In this document: positions 9,791 through 20,629 of the stretch, piece by piece | How the letters are laid out: each line of letters opens with the position of its first letter | Position numbering within the stretch: position 1 is the stretch's first letter | NCBI GenBank assembly: GCA_026182355.1 | Contig: JAPFBL010000168.1 | Location: 1,067,501-1,131,500, forward strand | DNA length: 64,000 nt | Source: Hermatobates lingyangjiaoensis | Lineage: Eukaryota; Arthropoda; Insecta; Hemiptera; Hermatobatidae | Direction: 5' to 3' | Translations under genes and position numbers: made by a program | The notes under the pieces: model-generated | The model's database searches: none | What the model saw: only the letters and a program-made list of their open reading frames with translations | What the model was told of the DNA's origin: nothing

Positions 9791-12092
9791 ATAACGGCAT
9801 TAAAAAGAAAGAAGAATCACAAATAAATTCTCTCAACTTAAGTCAGCTAAAATTAATTACTCCAGATGTAAAATTTGTTTATGTTGTAGAATAAACGAGT
9901 TTTACTACGAAAAATCTTTGTCCCAGTTTTGGAAATCTTATTGTTGTTTTTTTCACGTATTTATTGTTAATTCTTCTTAAACATATTTTTAAAAAAATTG
10001 ATTTATCAGCAATTTGTCATTTTTCCAGGTTCCAATGAAACTTTCAAAGTCATAGTTTTGATTTGGAACTTTCACATTAAAAGATATATGAAATTTGGAA
10101 AGTATATATAATAAACTATTACATTAGAGGTTTGAAATGAATAATTTTAGGAATACATGCTTGAACACAAACGTTAGTTTAAATACGAATGTCCTAAGGT
10201 TATATTACATTACTTTCCTTTGTAAGGTAAAGACACATTCCTTTCATTAATGTTATTTTATGTCGGATAAAACAAATGGAATATTTCAATTTACAGGTTT
10301 CGTTAGTTTTAAATATTCTTGATTGTGTATATACCTTGAATTGATGTAATATAATAAATGATTTTTTGTTACTTTTAAATGATTTTTTGTGTTATTAAAT
10401 ATACTTATTGTGTATATCTCTTGATATATGTTAAGAATACTGCATAAAAGCTTAGGCTGTATAATAATCTTTGTTTTCATGGTTTAATAACGAGAAATAG
10501 CAATAACAGTTATTCCTGTCAATCACACTCAGTGAAGGTATATTATTAACTGTTGCTATTTAAACTGAGTGACACAAGTGGTCACTGGTCGTCTAGTTGT
10601 TCTATAGAGATTTTAAGTCCTGTTAGAATGTCATCTTTAGATAACACAGTAAATCACAGTTAGCTGTTAGAAATGTGCCAGGAAACACATGTTTCAAACT
10701 TTACTGTTGAAGGCCAATGACCTGCCACACAGGCCCAACCCTTTATACCTAGAAAGGTACGTTTGTGACCGCTAACAGCAAAAGCCAATTCCCTACCCAA
10801 ATTATATTCCGGATTTCTATATGTTGACATTCTAACATTTTAAGTATGCATCTTTAACGAGTGTCTGAAATCATATGGTCCCGGACCGTTGGTTTGGAGG
10901 GATGGCGTACTAATATTTTTCCACGTAACGTACAATAATTCTACAATAGTTTTTCTTTTGTTTTCCTTTACATGAAAGCCTAAAATAACGGGAGTTTATT
11001 TTCCAGTTTTGTCGTATAATACTAAGTGTTAGAAGTTAAAAAATATCAAAAAATTGCTTCTTTTTAAATTTGATTAAGAAGAATATTTTTTGTTTAGTGG
11101 GACCTTTTTGCTTTGCTTTTATTAAATTTTTATAAAATTTTTATTTTTTTTTTTGTGATGTAGGGTCGTGGAAGCTCGCCTCCGCGTGGTCCACCTCGGG
11201 CGTATCTCGGAGGTTTTGTTTGCCTCTATCCTAGGCTAGAGCTTGTAGCTCCCGAGATGCAGCAAAAGTGCTTTCACGTAAAAAAGGCATCAGTTTGTTT
11301 TGTTGTTGTTTTCAGTGATATGACTGAATAAGTTGGAGCGCTAAATAATACCAAAACAGGTATGATGCTAACCTCTGATCCTCTACGTATACAGTCTAGA
11401 ATAGAGTTATGGCTGTTATACTTTTTCCCTCTCTACCAACTACTCTATAAATTGATTTTTTTTTACAAGATTTGTCTTGATATCTTTATTAAATGATGTA
11501 AAATTGATAATTTTGAAAGTCTCTATAACACTAAAAATTGTTTGCTATTAAGCTCCACCTGTTGCACTTACCGGATTAACCTAATTTTATTAAAAATATA
11601 ATCAATTGAGCTACTTTAAATTTGATGATAATTAATTAAAAAAGTTACGTAATTATTTGAATAATTTAGAATAATATCTATCAAGTTTAAATAAATAACT
11701 GTTTACAAAATAAAACGAGAAAGTTACTAATCTATTTGAAATATAGAAGAATAGTTATGTTGCTTTTGATTTATTATGTTTGATAATTTTCTTTAATGGT
11801 AAGCAAACTTATTCAGTATATAATTATTTATGTAAACTCTACCGCAAGCCTCTTGACTCATGGGTTTGCCCGGTTTTTTATTAATAGTTCTGTTTATTCA
11901 CTTTTTTTAATAATGTTGTTTACTGTCTGTCTCTGATGTTTATTATTAGTCATCTTGACGTTTATTTATTTTTTTTCCTTCATTATATTTTCGCTATAGA
12001 TAGCAAAGTAAAGAGACTTTATTAAAATTAAACATTAGTTTCAATTGCTTGTTAGTGATTCAATAATACAATTAGTTTACGTTAGTTGAAAA
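9791..12092. other. Unassigned AT-rich sequence
   Basis: No genes seen. 10848-10912 holds a short minus-strand SINE remnant (catctttaacgagtgtctga and gtcccggaccgt). 11160-11275 is a sharp GC-rich patch containing ccacctcgggcgtatctcgg and, 50 bp on, ctcccgagat, which are partly complementary; it could form a hairpin. The rest is poly-A/T-rich. Confidence 0.4.
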
Positions 12093-12215
12093 TGCCATTC
12101 CGCCACAAGGGAACATTCATTGTGTCACAACACAATGAAGACTGATTCTATATTAGTAGTCCTAAATTTTGCCTAACTCAAGTGTTTTTAAAGTAGGGAT
12201 CTTTAACAAGTCCTA
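12093..12215 (-). mobile_element. SINE 3' fragment
   Basis: Minus-strand fragment with attagtagtcctaaattttg and tttaaagtagggatctttaa, matching the SINE body and tail. The tRNA head is missing. It lies about 110 bp from the complete copy at 12328, in the same orientation. Confidence 0.6.
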
Positions 12216-12327
12216 AAAGCTTGTTTTACAAAATAGTAGATTTCTAAGACGGAATGTAATTCTGGAGTGCCTTAAACAACCAAAGTATATCGTAAGCTTG
12301 CTATCCTGCACATCATATGAATAATAG

Positions 12328-12632
12328 GTTAGATTAGGTTGCAGTGGTACTCGCACAAGGAACAATCATAGGCCAAACATTCGCATTTTATGATACCATA
12401 CAATGAAAATTCTACATTGGTAGTCCTACATTTTGTATTTAAAGTATTAATCTTTAACGAGTGCCTAACATCGACAAGACTCGGGACCGACGGCTTAATA
12501 TCCTATTCAAATGACGACATACTCAAATTTATTGACTAGCCACATGAATAAATCGAGGACCAGAGTAGGCATTGAACCCGAATCTACCAATCCAATGGCG
12601 AGCACGTTGCCATAATGCTAACCTGGCCCCTA
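12328..12632 (-). mobile_element. tRNA-headed SINE, full-length degraded copy
   Basis: Read on the minus strand: ggggccaggttagcat head, B-box-like gggttcaatgcc, body with gacgtcgtc-type sequence, catctttaacg (inverted) and a tail ending ccactgcaacctaa. Head and tail are both present, so this copy shows the roughly 300-bp length of the tail-1 subtype. Confidence 0.8.
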
Positions 12633-14160
12633 GATGACTAATAACAATAATTTAAGTCTTCATGCTCAATTCTATTGGTAAATTATATATAAAGCCGTTA
12701 AAAATAATAGATTTTTAGTAATATTTTATCAATCTATCAATTCAATTCATGAATCATGTTTTAATTAATAATGCAATTCTTCTTACTCAGTTGTATTGGA
12801 TAATTATGATATCGTTAATAAAGAGTTATAGTAATTACTTACCAATCCATGAATTCAGGGATGATGAATCATCAGTAATGTGATTCCAGTAGCGTACCTG
12901 GGTTTGACTAAAATGGGGTGTATCGATGTGGAACGGGTACTGAGTAACTGAAGCGACTGGAGATCTGTGTATTCTGTTAGACCTTAACAAAATTATAACT
13001 TCTAATTTGTAATCAGTTAAAATTTGTTTATTTCTCGAAAATGATAGATCTTGTTTTGAGTTATTTTGGTGAAGACTTTAAACTAGTGATCTATTATGGC
13101 GCAAGTCAGTTCAACTTAGCTTTTTGTACTTCTAGCATGGCGGCTCATGTATATCAGACACCATGTTGAAATGGGGTTCATGTCTCAGTACATTACAAAG
13201 ATTATATATACATTTGGCCCATTAAATAAATTAAACTTATCGATCATGATAACGTATTAACGTAATTCTGTCAGTTCATTGAAAAGGAAACACAAACAAC
13301 AAAACCATCATGAATGCTTTCTTTCAAAAGAACCCATCCATTCATAATGACTGTTCCATATCAACTCACGAATTGTGGAAATATCAATATTGCTGTTTTT
13401 ATGCCTACAGTAAAAAGTGTTAATTTACTAAAAGGAATATTTCATTTTTTAGCTATCATTTAGTCATAAATATTTCTCAATGATCATATTATATGTTTAT
13501 AATCCCTATATTCAGATTGGACATATATATAAGAAATTTAGTTAAACGCAGTAGAATGAAGCTGCAAGCAGGGTAAAGCTGATGTTATTGAGAAGGCAAA
13601 GGGAATCAAGAGAAGCATGGGGGAGCCTGTTCAATCATATTGATATTCCCCAAGCAGCCTATTCACAGCTGATTTCTAATGTATTTCACATCCAACTTGT
13701 CACCCCATTGTACTGTCGCAAACATATTCATAAAACGTACATTCAAAACACCCCCTCTGCAATGTCATATAAAACCATCAAATCCCTTACTCCAATTTTC
13801 ATAGAGTCAAAATGAAATCAAAAAATATATTTGTATTCATAAAACTGAATGGCAGTTGTAATAATCATAGCATATTATAATCACAATTGCTTATCAATGA
13901 TAGAAACACATTGAGGTAATTCATTAATGGCTACTTGAAGCAATGACTAGACACCAAAGGTGGAGAATCTTAGTGGAATAGAATAAAACAACCTTAAAAC
14001 TTCCAGCTTTCGAATATTCTAATCATAATGGAACAATTTTTTGACAAGCAGCAATCCTCAAAGTTCTCAAAAGAATATCTCATTTCCTATTGTGAGTCGG
14101 ACAATAGACTTACTACATTTACAATAGACTACAATTACAAAATACACACACACTTTATTT
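12633..14160. other. Unassigned sequence
   Basis: AT-rich with one transposon-end-like string (ccagtagcgtacctgggttt, 12887-12906) that resembles hAT-type CAGNGGCG termini; no second end or target duplication is seen. A 77-codon plus frame (13582-13815) is in GC-normal sequence without recognised domain. Confidence 0.35.
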
Positions 14161-14169
14161 ATATATATA

Positions 14170-14313
14170 TAAAATAAATTCAAAAAGAAGGAAACACGCA
14201 GACATAACTCACATCAATATTTCGACCATCGTCGTCATCAGGAGGTGTGAAGAGCGAAGAGTCCCGCAGGAAGGCAGGGCGGTGACTTTTCTTTCGTTTT
14301 GAATTTATTTTAT
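14170..14313 (-). mobile_element. HH-F element with inverted ends
   Basis: Bounded by aaaataaattcaaaa (14170-14184) and its complement ttttgaatttatttt (14298-14312). The minus strand holds a hammerhead-like core at 14208-14253. A second copy is at 33370-33540. (TA)n flanks on the left. Confidence 0.65.
14208..14253 (-). ncRNA. Hammerhead-like motif, HH-F type
   Basis: On the minus strand: CACACCTC, CTGATGA (14235-14241), an extra C, GAC-gatg-GTC, GAA, ATAT, T, then GATGTGAG. Six of eight positions of stem I pair. Stem III is reduced to one or two A-U pairs, so activity is doubtful without tertiary help. Confidence 0.5.
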
Positions 14314-14365
14314 TTAAAAATAAACCGTTTCTTTTATTTTTAAAATAAAAGGACCGTTTCTTTTA

Positions 14366-14370
<5 letters not shown>

Positions 14371-14401
<31 letters not shown>
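14371..14401. repeat. (TA)n microsatellite
   Basis: Uninterrupted TA dinucleotides separating HH-F sequence from the HH-C unit that follows. Further long (TA)n tracts lie at 14646-14690, 18136-18172, 29470-29516, 29722-29752, 30957-30990, 33342-33370 and 46199-46234, nearly all touching HHR-family repeats. Confidence 0.9.
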
Positions 14402-14402
<1 letters not shown>

Positions 14403-14641
14403 TTTTTCGTTGGAAATACGATCCAAAACGGACAAATATAGTTCAATATAAAAAAAGAAACATAGAGAAATCAAAAGAACACACTTACAGTCTCTAATTT
14501 TCGGTTTGAACCGTCTTCAGGAGAGATAAGAAAGGGAAACCAAGCTCACTGGTTCAGAGACGGTTAGAGGGACTCCAACAACGTTACTGGTCTCCGTTAA
14601 AAGATCTTAGTCTTGTATTCCCATTTTCTTATTGTGCTTTG

Positions 14642-14645
<4 letters not shown>
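14400..14645 (-). mobile_element. HH-C half-unit fused to HH-A fragment
   Basis: HH-C in minus orientation (gatccaaaacggacaaat, ttacagtctctaattttcgg, cgtcttcaggagagataag) runs to about 14596 and then changes to the HH-A 3' half (aaagatcttagtcttgtatt, ttattgtgctttgatcat). The HH-A core upstream of stem III is lost. This is a chimeric join without a visible target duplication. Confidence 0.65.
14491..14524 (-). ncRNA. Hammerhead-like motif, HH-C type
   Basis: Minus strand: TCTC, CTGAAGA, extra C, GGT..ACC hairpin, GAA, AATT, A, GAGA. TCTC/GAGA form a four-pair stem I. Stem III is only A-U pairs with essentially no loop, weaker than in HH-A. Confidence 0.5.
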
Positions 14646-14693
<48 letters not shown>

Positions 14694-14705
14694 CATAATA
14701 TTATA

Positions 14706-14932
14706 AAAACTTTAACACATAGGAAAGAACACAGGAAGTCACAAAAGAACTCTTCCATATTTCGACATCCGTCGTCATCAGGAAGAGGTACGAAGTACTC
14801 GCGTTGGGAAGCAAACAGTTTGCTTCTCAACACGAGTACTTTGCACTTTTTCCTGATGTTGACGAATGTCGAAATACCGAAGTGAGTTCTGTAGTGACTC
14901 CCTGTGTTCTTTCCTATGTGTTAAAGTTTTAA
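14706..14932. mobile_element. Palindromic HHR element (HH-F-like variant)
   Basis: Arms begin aaaactttaacacatagg and end cctatgtgttaaagtttt, enclosing catatttcgacatccgtcgt and gacgaatgtcgaaatac. The minus arm has CTGATGA with a perfect six-pair stem I (CTCTTC/GAAGAG) and GAC/GTC stem II, but the base at H17 is G, which should block cleavage. The plus arm has CTGATGT, a broken core. Confidence 0.6.
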
Positions 14933-15042
14933 TTGTCCACACGGGCCTTTCATTTTATTCGAAGTATATAATATTATAATAATTACACTATATTATATAT
15001 AGTGGGTTTTTGACACTATATATATTTTGACACTTATATTAC

Positions 15043-15170
15043 AGTTGGGTTTTTGACTCTGACGAAGACTGCTTGTTACGGTTGAAGGATCTTAGTCTTG
15101 TTTTCCCATTCTTACTGTGGTTTAATCATTGATTGTTGTTTCACGTGTTTATGTGAAATCTTTTTATATA
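15043..15170 (+). mobile_element. HH-A element
   Basis: Nearly complete unit from gttgggtttttgactctg to tatgtgaaatctttttat, then (TA)n. A truncated piece (gtgggtttttgacac) lies just upstream at 15002-15016. The hammerhead core at 15047-15107 has GAAGGATCTT in place of GAAAGATCTT, so the first stem III pair becomes G-U. Confidence 0.75.
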
Positions 15171-15174
15171 TATA

Positions 15175-16130
15175 CATATATGATTCACTCATCATCTTAT
15201 TAGATTAAACTCAACAGGAAAATTTTTATAACTAGACACTATATTTATGTCACTATTTACATAAATATTACCATTGCTTCTCAGCGCAATGAACAACGAA
15301 CAAATTTTGTATTGGTCCATTATTATAGTTTCTTCCATGAAGCAGTATGGCTTTGATTTGAAATAATGCTGAAAATAAACAACATTTTCAAAATTGAATT
15401 TAATATAAAACAAAGTAATTGTATAAGAGATAAGGGATAAACAGAAAACAGGATTGTAATTTCTCTTGGATTCAATAAAGAGAAGCACTAAAGTTGGTCT
15501 ACAATGCAATATTCCAAACTAGATCCAATCATACAAACAATAGAGACTAGCAGAAATGAAGAACAACAGTGCAGCTGCAAACAATAAACACATTCAATAG
15601 GGAAAAAGTAGAATAATGACGTCCATTCAATTAGTAAACTGAAACCTGTTTCATCAGTATAGTTTGTATTGAGAACATTACAATATATTCTTGTGTGAGT
15701 GGTTAGTTAAATGTATTGCCTCTGGCATAATATAAATAAAAGTTAAAGATATCTGAAAAAATTATTAAAAAAATCATTATAAAGATAAAAATAAATTGTA
15801 AATGATATTGACTTGAAATCACCTTAAGTCATACACTGTGTAGTGAGCTCGACGTTCAAAACTCATTCATGAGCTCACTTCGTAGTATCTATTGATGCTT
15901 GTTTGAGCTCGTGATCAACCGAATACCATACACTGTAGGAAGTAAACAATTTTTACGTACAGGAATACCTCGACTTACCTTAATAATTTGGTGAAGGGGA
16001 CAGAACTCGGACAACAGTAGACACTGATCTAAGTGATTGTATCTAAACGTCTGATCAACAAAAAGACCTCAAGGGCTGACGTTTAAACAAGCAATGGGAT
16101 CGGTTTCTATATATATATATATATATATGT
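15175..16130. other. Unassigned AT-rich sequence
   Basis: No gene or repeat family recognised. The 105-codon minus frame at 15192-15509 has no domain and AT-driven composition. Ends at a short (TA)n from about 16112. Confidence 0.4.
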
Positions 16131-16189
16131 ATATATAAAGTTCAATGTACATAAAGAAACATAGAGAAATTAAAAACACACACTTACAG

Positions 16190-16222
16190 TCTCTAATTTT
16201 CGGTTGAACCGTCTTCAGGAGA
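16190..16222 (-). ncRNA. Hammerhead motif, HH-C minus arm
   Basis: Same layout as 16309-16341 on the opposite strand: TCTC, CTGAAGA, one extra C, GGT/ACC hairpin, GAA, AATT, A, GAGA. Confidence 0.55.
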
Positions 16223-16308
16223 GATAAGAGAAGGATACCAAGCGCACTGGTACAGAGACGGTTCGAGACCCAATGATTGGTCTCCATGGTTGGTTTCCCT
16301 CTCTTATC

Positions 16309-16341
16309 TCTCCTGAAGACGGTTCAACCGAAAATTAGAGA
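16309..16341 (+). ncRNA. Hammerhead motif, HH-C plus arm
   Basis: TCTC 16309-16312 pairs with GAGA 16338-16341 (stem I). CTGAAGA 16313-16319, extra C 16320, hairpin GGT-tca-ACC, GAA 16330-16332, short AATT stem III, A at 16337 as H17. The rigid stem III is unusual. Confidence 0.55.
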
Positions 16342-16454
16342 CTGTAAGTGTGTGTTTTTGATTTCTCTATGTTTCTTTATGTACATCGAACTGTATTTGT
16401 CCATTTCGGATCGTATTTTCAACGAAAAAGTATATATATATATAATGATACAAG

Positions 16455-16680
16455 TATTAATCGTGGAACAGAAACAAAACTAAAATTTTTCGGGACTCGG
16501 TCAGTTCTTCAGGTTCAAATTAAACTCTCATTGTCAACGTTTCAGTTTTTATTTAAAACCTTTTTCATAGAGAGAAGTATACATTTTGAAACAGAAAAAC
16601 TTTTCTTTCTAATTATCACTTTAATCTTCTTCAATTTCACTTCAGGCTGTTCTTCACTTCCACTTGTTTCATTATGATCA
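16455..16680 (+). repeat. gactcggtcagttcttcagg family plus cttttcata module
   Basis: Left part matches 1510-1560; right part (aacgtttcagtttttattt then aaaacctttttcatag) matches 29075-29115 and 29320-29350. The combination suggests a longer parent element of which 1498-1700 and 29006-29448 hold different pieces. Confidence 0.55.
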
Positions 16681-16689
16681 CTATGCCAC

Positions 16690-17030
16690 GCTTACCATAC
16701 GTAGTATATCAAATTTTGGTTCGGAATTTACTTTATATACATAACTCGGTACATTCATAAGTCGAGGTTCCACTGTAACAAAGCTTGTTTGTTCCTAAAG
16801 GCTACATACAGGTTTACAGGATTACACCTTCAGTCATCTTAGACCAAAGTGTCACGCATTTGTCATTTAATAATTTCTTAAGTAATAATGATATAACACA
16901 AATCTATGTGGCAGAGGAGATAATCATTTGATTGGAATAATGATGCGAAGTTCACAAAAAACTATTTCTCTAAAACCGGGACAGTAAGACCGTGCAAACC
17001 CTTTCGGGGACTGTAAGTCAATTTACTTGT
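16690..17030. other. Unassigned sequence
   Basis: No gene or repeat recognised; (TA)n absent. Confidence 0.35.
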
Positions 17031-17033
17031 TAT

Positions 17034-17212
17034 TCGGGGGCAAAGTTAGACAACTGGAGAAGTACCCGCCTCTGGACTGGAAGGTCCAGGGTTCAATACC
17101 CACTATGGACATCGATTTATTCATGCGGGTAGTACATAAATTTCAGCATATCATTCCTCGGAGAGGACGTCGGTCCCAAGACTGTATGATTTTAGGTACT
17201 CGTTAAAGATCA
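17034..17212 (+). mobile_element. tRNA-headed SINE, 5' part
   Basis: Head gggggcaaagttagacaa, B box gggttcaatacc, then gaggacgtcggtcccaagac and aggtactcgttaaagatca. Tail lost after the body. Confidence 0.75.
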
Positions 17213-17282
17213 TAACGATATATTCGTTTCTATATGATACATTAATATTAACAAATTCCCATTCACTTTAAAGCAATCATTT

Positions 17283-17480
17283 TCAAGGCTAAAAAACAAT
17301 TTATTAAACGACATAAGTAAAGCAAGATAAATACATCATCGGACGGTTAAATTTTCTGTTGGATGGTGTCCGATGATGTATTTATCTTGCTTTACTTATG
17401 TCGTTTAATAAATTGTTTTATAGTCTTGAAAATGCTACACAACTTTTGGCGAAACGTCGGCTGATGATCAGGAGTTGTAT
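17283..17480. repeat. Near-perfect hairpin followed by PLE-like end motif
   Basis: Arms of about 58 bp (acaatttattaaacgacata / tatgtcgtttaataaattgt; cataagtaaagcaagataaa / its complement) with a ~25-bp spacer. Immediately downstream, cgaaacgtcggctgatgatc followed by aggag resembles the palindromic junction motif common in Penelope-type terminal repeats. No HHR core fits. Confidence 0.6.
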
Positions 17481-17699
17481 GTTTTATGACCAAAATCCTC
17501 AATAACCCCTTATGTGAATTTATATATATATATATATATTAGTGTAATTAGGTTGCAGACCTTCATTAATACATACACAATTAAATTAATCTTTTGGTGA
17601 TTTATTATTAATTATTATGAATTATATATTTATTATGAATGGAAATGTGAGATCAGAAAACTTGAGAAGCTAAATAGAAAAATCATCCATAGAGAAATT

Positions 17700-17905
17700 G
17701 GCAAGAATTTAATTGTATATATATATATATATAATTAAAGTTACAGCTAGAGAACACAAGAAAAAGGACGAACACTCACGAATCTCGATAATTTCGGCGT
17801 CTTGCCGTCTTCAGGAGAGTAGAAAGAAAGAAAATAAAAGGAGAAAGAATGAAGGAACGGAGACGTTAATGCGTCCACTGGCCGATGTAAACTGGCGCGA
17901 TATAT
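17700..17905 (-). mobile_element. HH-I element
   Basis: Minus strand reads gtgagtgttcg preceded by CTGAAGA, extra C, GGC-aagac-GCC, GAA, ATTAT, C and GAG, with CTC before the CTGAAGA box, a hammerhead-like core at about 17778-17818. Near-identical copy at 19619-19790. Flanked by (TA)n on both ends. Confidence 0.6.
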
Positions 17906-18045
17906 ATATATATATTCAAAGCAGATACACAAAAAGAACACACATCATCATTCATAGTCATCTGATGACGAGACAATCGAAATTAGAAGTAAATTTCTGT
18001 GATTTTTTTCAAGTGTGTTCTTTGTGTGAATTTAGTATATATATA
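17905..18045 (+). repeat. HHR-like repeat with ctgatgacgagacaatcg
   Basis: Short palindromic unit (acacaaagaacacac-type ends against gtgttctttgtgtg) with CTGATGA at about 17962 but a mutated stem II and GAA region. Sister sequences at about 29826 and 57404 share cgacgaaacagttgaaat or gatgacgagacagtc. Probably a decayed HHR family. Confidence 0.45.
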
Positions 18046-18086
18046 TACAAATATCATTAAAGGACAAAGCGGCCAAAGCAACTGAA

Positions 18087-18131
18087 TTGGGTTTTGGACT
18101 CTCATGTTTTCCCATTTCTTATTGTGGTTTG

Positions 18132-18172
<41 letters not shown>
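18087..18172 (+). repeat. HH-A remnant plus (TA)n
   Basis: tgggttttggactctcatgt is joined to ttcccatttcttattgtgg: the hammerhead core has been deleted between the stem I strands. Followed by a long (TA)n. Confidence 0.65.
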
Positions 18173-18174
<2 letters not shown>

Positions 18175-18720
18175 CAAAGTTGAATAAATGATAAAGTGAT
18201 TTGGTATGTACTTATATTTTAAAGAACGATTGAGGAGAATTGATATTGATTTTCCCTTTCATTAGTATAAAAGGTTGCCATGACAACTGAAATCAACCAT
18301 CATCCCAGTGTTTCTTTAATAGAATTCGTTTGGCAAGTCAGGCGGATAGAGTTGGTATCAAGTTGCAACTGAGTTAATCAGGGTAATCGTATGCAAAACG
18401 TGTTCCGATACTTCAACTTTATAAACTTGCAATACTATTAAGCATATCAATGAAGCCCTTGAACTTAATTATATAAATTTATTATTATAGTTGAATGGAA
18501 AATATAATTCTTGTATTCTATTTTTCGATTTTATAACTTAAAAAATTGATATTAGATCTTCTGAAAAGGAATCATCAATTTAAATATTTACTTTAATCAC
18601 CTTGAAGTCTAGATCTAGAATTCTAAAATTACAGCATTTGATAATTACAGCATACACTTTGTAATGGTTTGCACTCAAATTCACCTATAGTATTTCAACT
18701 TCATTAATAGTAGTAATATT
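18175..18720. other. Unassigned AT-rich sequence
   Basis: No gene, repeat or structure recognised. Confidence 0.4.
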
Positions 18721-18723
18721 AGG

Positions 18724-18855
18724 GATCAGGTTAACTTATTGGTAATGTGATCACCTCTGAACTGGTAGGTCCTGGATCACTACTCTCACGTGGGAGGTGA
18801 ATAAATCTGAGCACGTCGTCCTTCAGTGAGGACGATAAGCCGTTAAGATCTTTAT
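18724..18855 (+). mobile_element. tRNA-headed SINE fragment
   Basis: gggatcaggttaacttattg head with an internal deletion, then cgtgggaggtgaataaatct, cgtcgtccttcagtgaggac and aagccgtt. Tail missing. Confidence 0.7.
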
Positions 18856-18859
18856 TTTT

Positions 18860-19135
18860 CTAAATTCTTATTCTTAGCTAGTTTCCCATACTTACCCTTT
18901 TATTTACTAAAACAACCAATGCAAGTTTTTTGTATTGTATTTATTTTTATTTATTTATTTATTTTTTCTTCTTTTCTCTATCATTATTTTTGTTTCTTAT
19001 AGTTTGTTTTTATCTTATATTGTTTATAATTTTTCACCTACTTATAGTTTTACCCAACCAGTACTGCTTATCTGAGCTTCTGTTTATATCTTCTCCTAAT
19101 TTTATACTTTAAGACCGGGTACGGTTGACAGCACT
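18860..19135. other. T-rich unassigned sequence
   Basis: Long T-rich runs (18925-19060). The 60-codon frame here is a phenylalanine/leucine run produced by base composition. Confidence 0.4.
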
Positions 19136-19137
19136 GG

Positions 19138-19325
19138 CGGTTGCCGGGTTGGTTACTTGCCGTTGCGCCTACAACGTGCTTGGTCTCCCATTCTCTTTTC
19201 TCCTGAAGACGGATTACCCGAAAATTTGAGTCTGTAAGTGTGTTTCCCTACTTTGTGTGTTGCTCTTTGTTAATCTCGAACTCGTATTGTGTCCAGTTTG
19301 GATCGTATTTCGTTTTATCAGTGAA
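19138..19325 (+). repeat. HH-H repeat half
   Basis: Contains cctacaacgtgcttggtctc, tctcctgaagacggattacc, cgaaaatttgagtctgtaag and ttggatcgtatttcgttt. The CTGAAGA, extra C, GG..ACC and GAA elements with CTC/GAG flanks are present, so a degenerate hammerhead is possible. Related sequence at 22550-22900, 26420-26530, 45815-46050 and 46060-46195. Confidence 0.55.
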
Positions 19326-19329
19326 TATA

Positions 19330-19606
19330 TATATATTGGCCAACTCCTTTTCCAGTTGAACCCTGTTAGCAGGAGGTTAGTTCGTAGGATCGAATCTTGG
19401 CCAACTCCTTTTCCAGTTGAACCCTGTTAGCAGGAGGTTAGTTCGTAGGATCGAATCTTGGCCAACTCCTTTTCCAGTTGAACCCTGTTAACAGGAGGTT
19501 AGTTCGTAGGATCGAATCTCTCAGTCTTAAGATCGTGAATACCGAGACTGAGGTTAATTTTAATGATACTTGTTTAAAAGAAGATCTGCTGCCTATTTAT
19601 ACCAAT
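19330..19606 (+). pseudogene. Penelope-like element N-terminal coding fragment, with 61-bp tandem triplication
   Basis: The last third is in frame for residues RRLVRRIESLSLKIV followed by NFNDTCLKEDLLPIYTN, which matches the region upstream of the reverse transcriptase in Penelope-like proteins (basic helix, then FN..CL.E.LLP.YTN). A 61-bp unit starting ttggccaactccttttccag is repeated three times (19336, 19397, 19458), shifting the frame each time, so it cannot be translated through. The fragment ends abruptly at (TA)n. The same protein fragment occurs at 29572-29727. No catalytic RT or GIY-YIG sequence remains. Confidence 0.6.
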
Positions 19607-19618
19607 ATATATATATAT

Positions 19619-19795
19619 ATAATTAAAGTTACAGCTAGAGAACACAAGAAAAAGGACAAACACTCACGAATCTCGATAATTTCGGCGTCTTGCCGTCTTC
19701 AGGAGAGTAGAAAGAAAGAAAATAAAAGGAGAAAGAATGAAGGAACGGAGACGTAAATGCGTCCACTGGCCGATATATATATATATGTAGTAATA
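19619..19795 (-). mobile_element. HH-I element, second copy
   Basis: Nearly identical to 17735-17890 (aaagttacagctagagaaca, cggcgtcttgccgtcttcag), starting right after the PLE fragment and (TA)n. The close match implies recent dispersal. Confidence 0.65.
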
Positions 19796-19799
19796 AAGA

Positions 19800-20320
19800 A
19801 AAAATAAATTTTTGTAACATATAATTGTTAGGAATATTTGCAAATTATGAGAAGGCACTTTTTGTAAAAACTATTTTGGATTGTAGAAGAGAGAGGAATG
19901 ACATTGTAATAAATGGCGAGAGAGATCCATAGACCAAGCAAGGCTGATAACCCTTGTATTAGAAGAAAGATATTCAAAGAGTACTTCACAGATACATCGT
20001 ACTTCACTCACAGTGCTTACCTACTATAGGCACGATGATGTTCTTCATAGCCCCAGTGTATTATCTATTCTAACTTCCATACTAGCTGGAAGGGTGTTTA
20101 GAACTGGACCACAACTTAACTCCTTTTAACCTAAATTCTTAACTTGAATGAATAATGCATGAATGAATAAATGATTTATTGATTACTTTGCCTATAATAG
20201 ACATTGCGGGGGTTAGCTGTACAGCGGAGACAGGTCTTTAGACAGCCCACTGCGAGCTCTTTCCCAATTTAAACAATAGTTGAGGTGTTCAATCCAATTA
20301 CAAACTAATAATTATATATA
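19800..20320. other. Unassigned sequence
   Basis: No gene or known repeat. A GC-normal patch at 20200-20270 (acagcggagacaggtcttta) has no assigned function. Confidence 0.35.
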
Positions 20321-20625
20321 GATATTAGGGGATTTCAAAAATTACGTCTCCACAGAAAAAAAGTTTAATATGAAAACGAATAACGCGTTTCAAACACATA
20401 GTGTTCTTCTTCAAGTTTACATCTGCACTTTTAAGAGTCGATTACTATAGGAGTGATTAAAGAAGGGCTTAGGAGTTAAGCCGTAAATTGACTCTCAAGA
20501 GTACAGATGTAAACCTGAAGAAGAACACTAAGTGTTCGAAACGGGTTATTAGTTTTCATATTAAACTTTTTTTGGGGGACGTATTTTTTTAAATTCTGTA
20601 TTATGAGTAAATACCATACTCTAAC
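20321..20625. mobile_element. Palindromic HH-B element
   Basis: Terminal sequences ggggatttcaaaaattacgt and ttttttgggggacgtatttt frame two facing HH-B arms. The plus arm (20512-20545) has AAC, CTGAAGA, extra A, GAACAC-taa-GTGTTC, GAA, ACGGGT, T, GTT. The minus arm is mutated in stem II (acacatagtgttc). It is followed by the family's typical flank gagtaaataccatact. Confidence 0.7.
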
Positions 20626-20629
20626 AGAT

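Larger units (their letters stand above)
16136..16435. mobile_element. Palindromic HH-C element
   Basis: Two HH-C units face each other (arms 16140-16250 and 16290-16430): cataaagaaacatagagaaa opposite tttctctatgtttctttatg. Both arms carry a hammerhead core. (TA)n lies on each side. Related palindrome at 33603-33905 and half at 14400-14596. Confidence 0.75.

Noticed and set aside
10286..10480. CRISPR-like or direct repeat of ttaaatgattttttgt
   Set aside because: Two short AT-rich repeats only; not an array, and this is a eukaryotic sequence.
12887..12906. hAT transposon terminus (cagtagcgtacctggg)
   Set aside because: No opposite end, target duplication or transposase.
15192..15509. 105-codon minus frame
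   Set aside because: Same reasons; rich in F, I, N, Y from base composition.
17440..17470. Hammerhead at ggcgaaacgtcggctgatgatc
   Set aside because: GAAAC and CTGATGA occur in the wrong order and spacing; it is more like a PLE junction palindrome.
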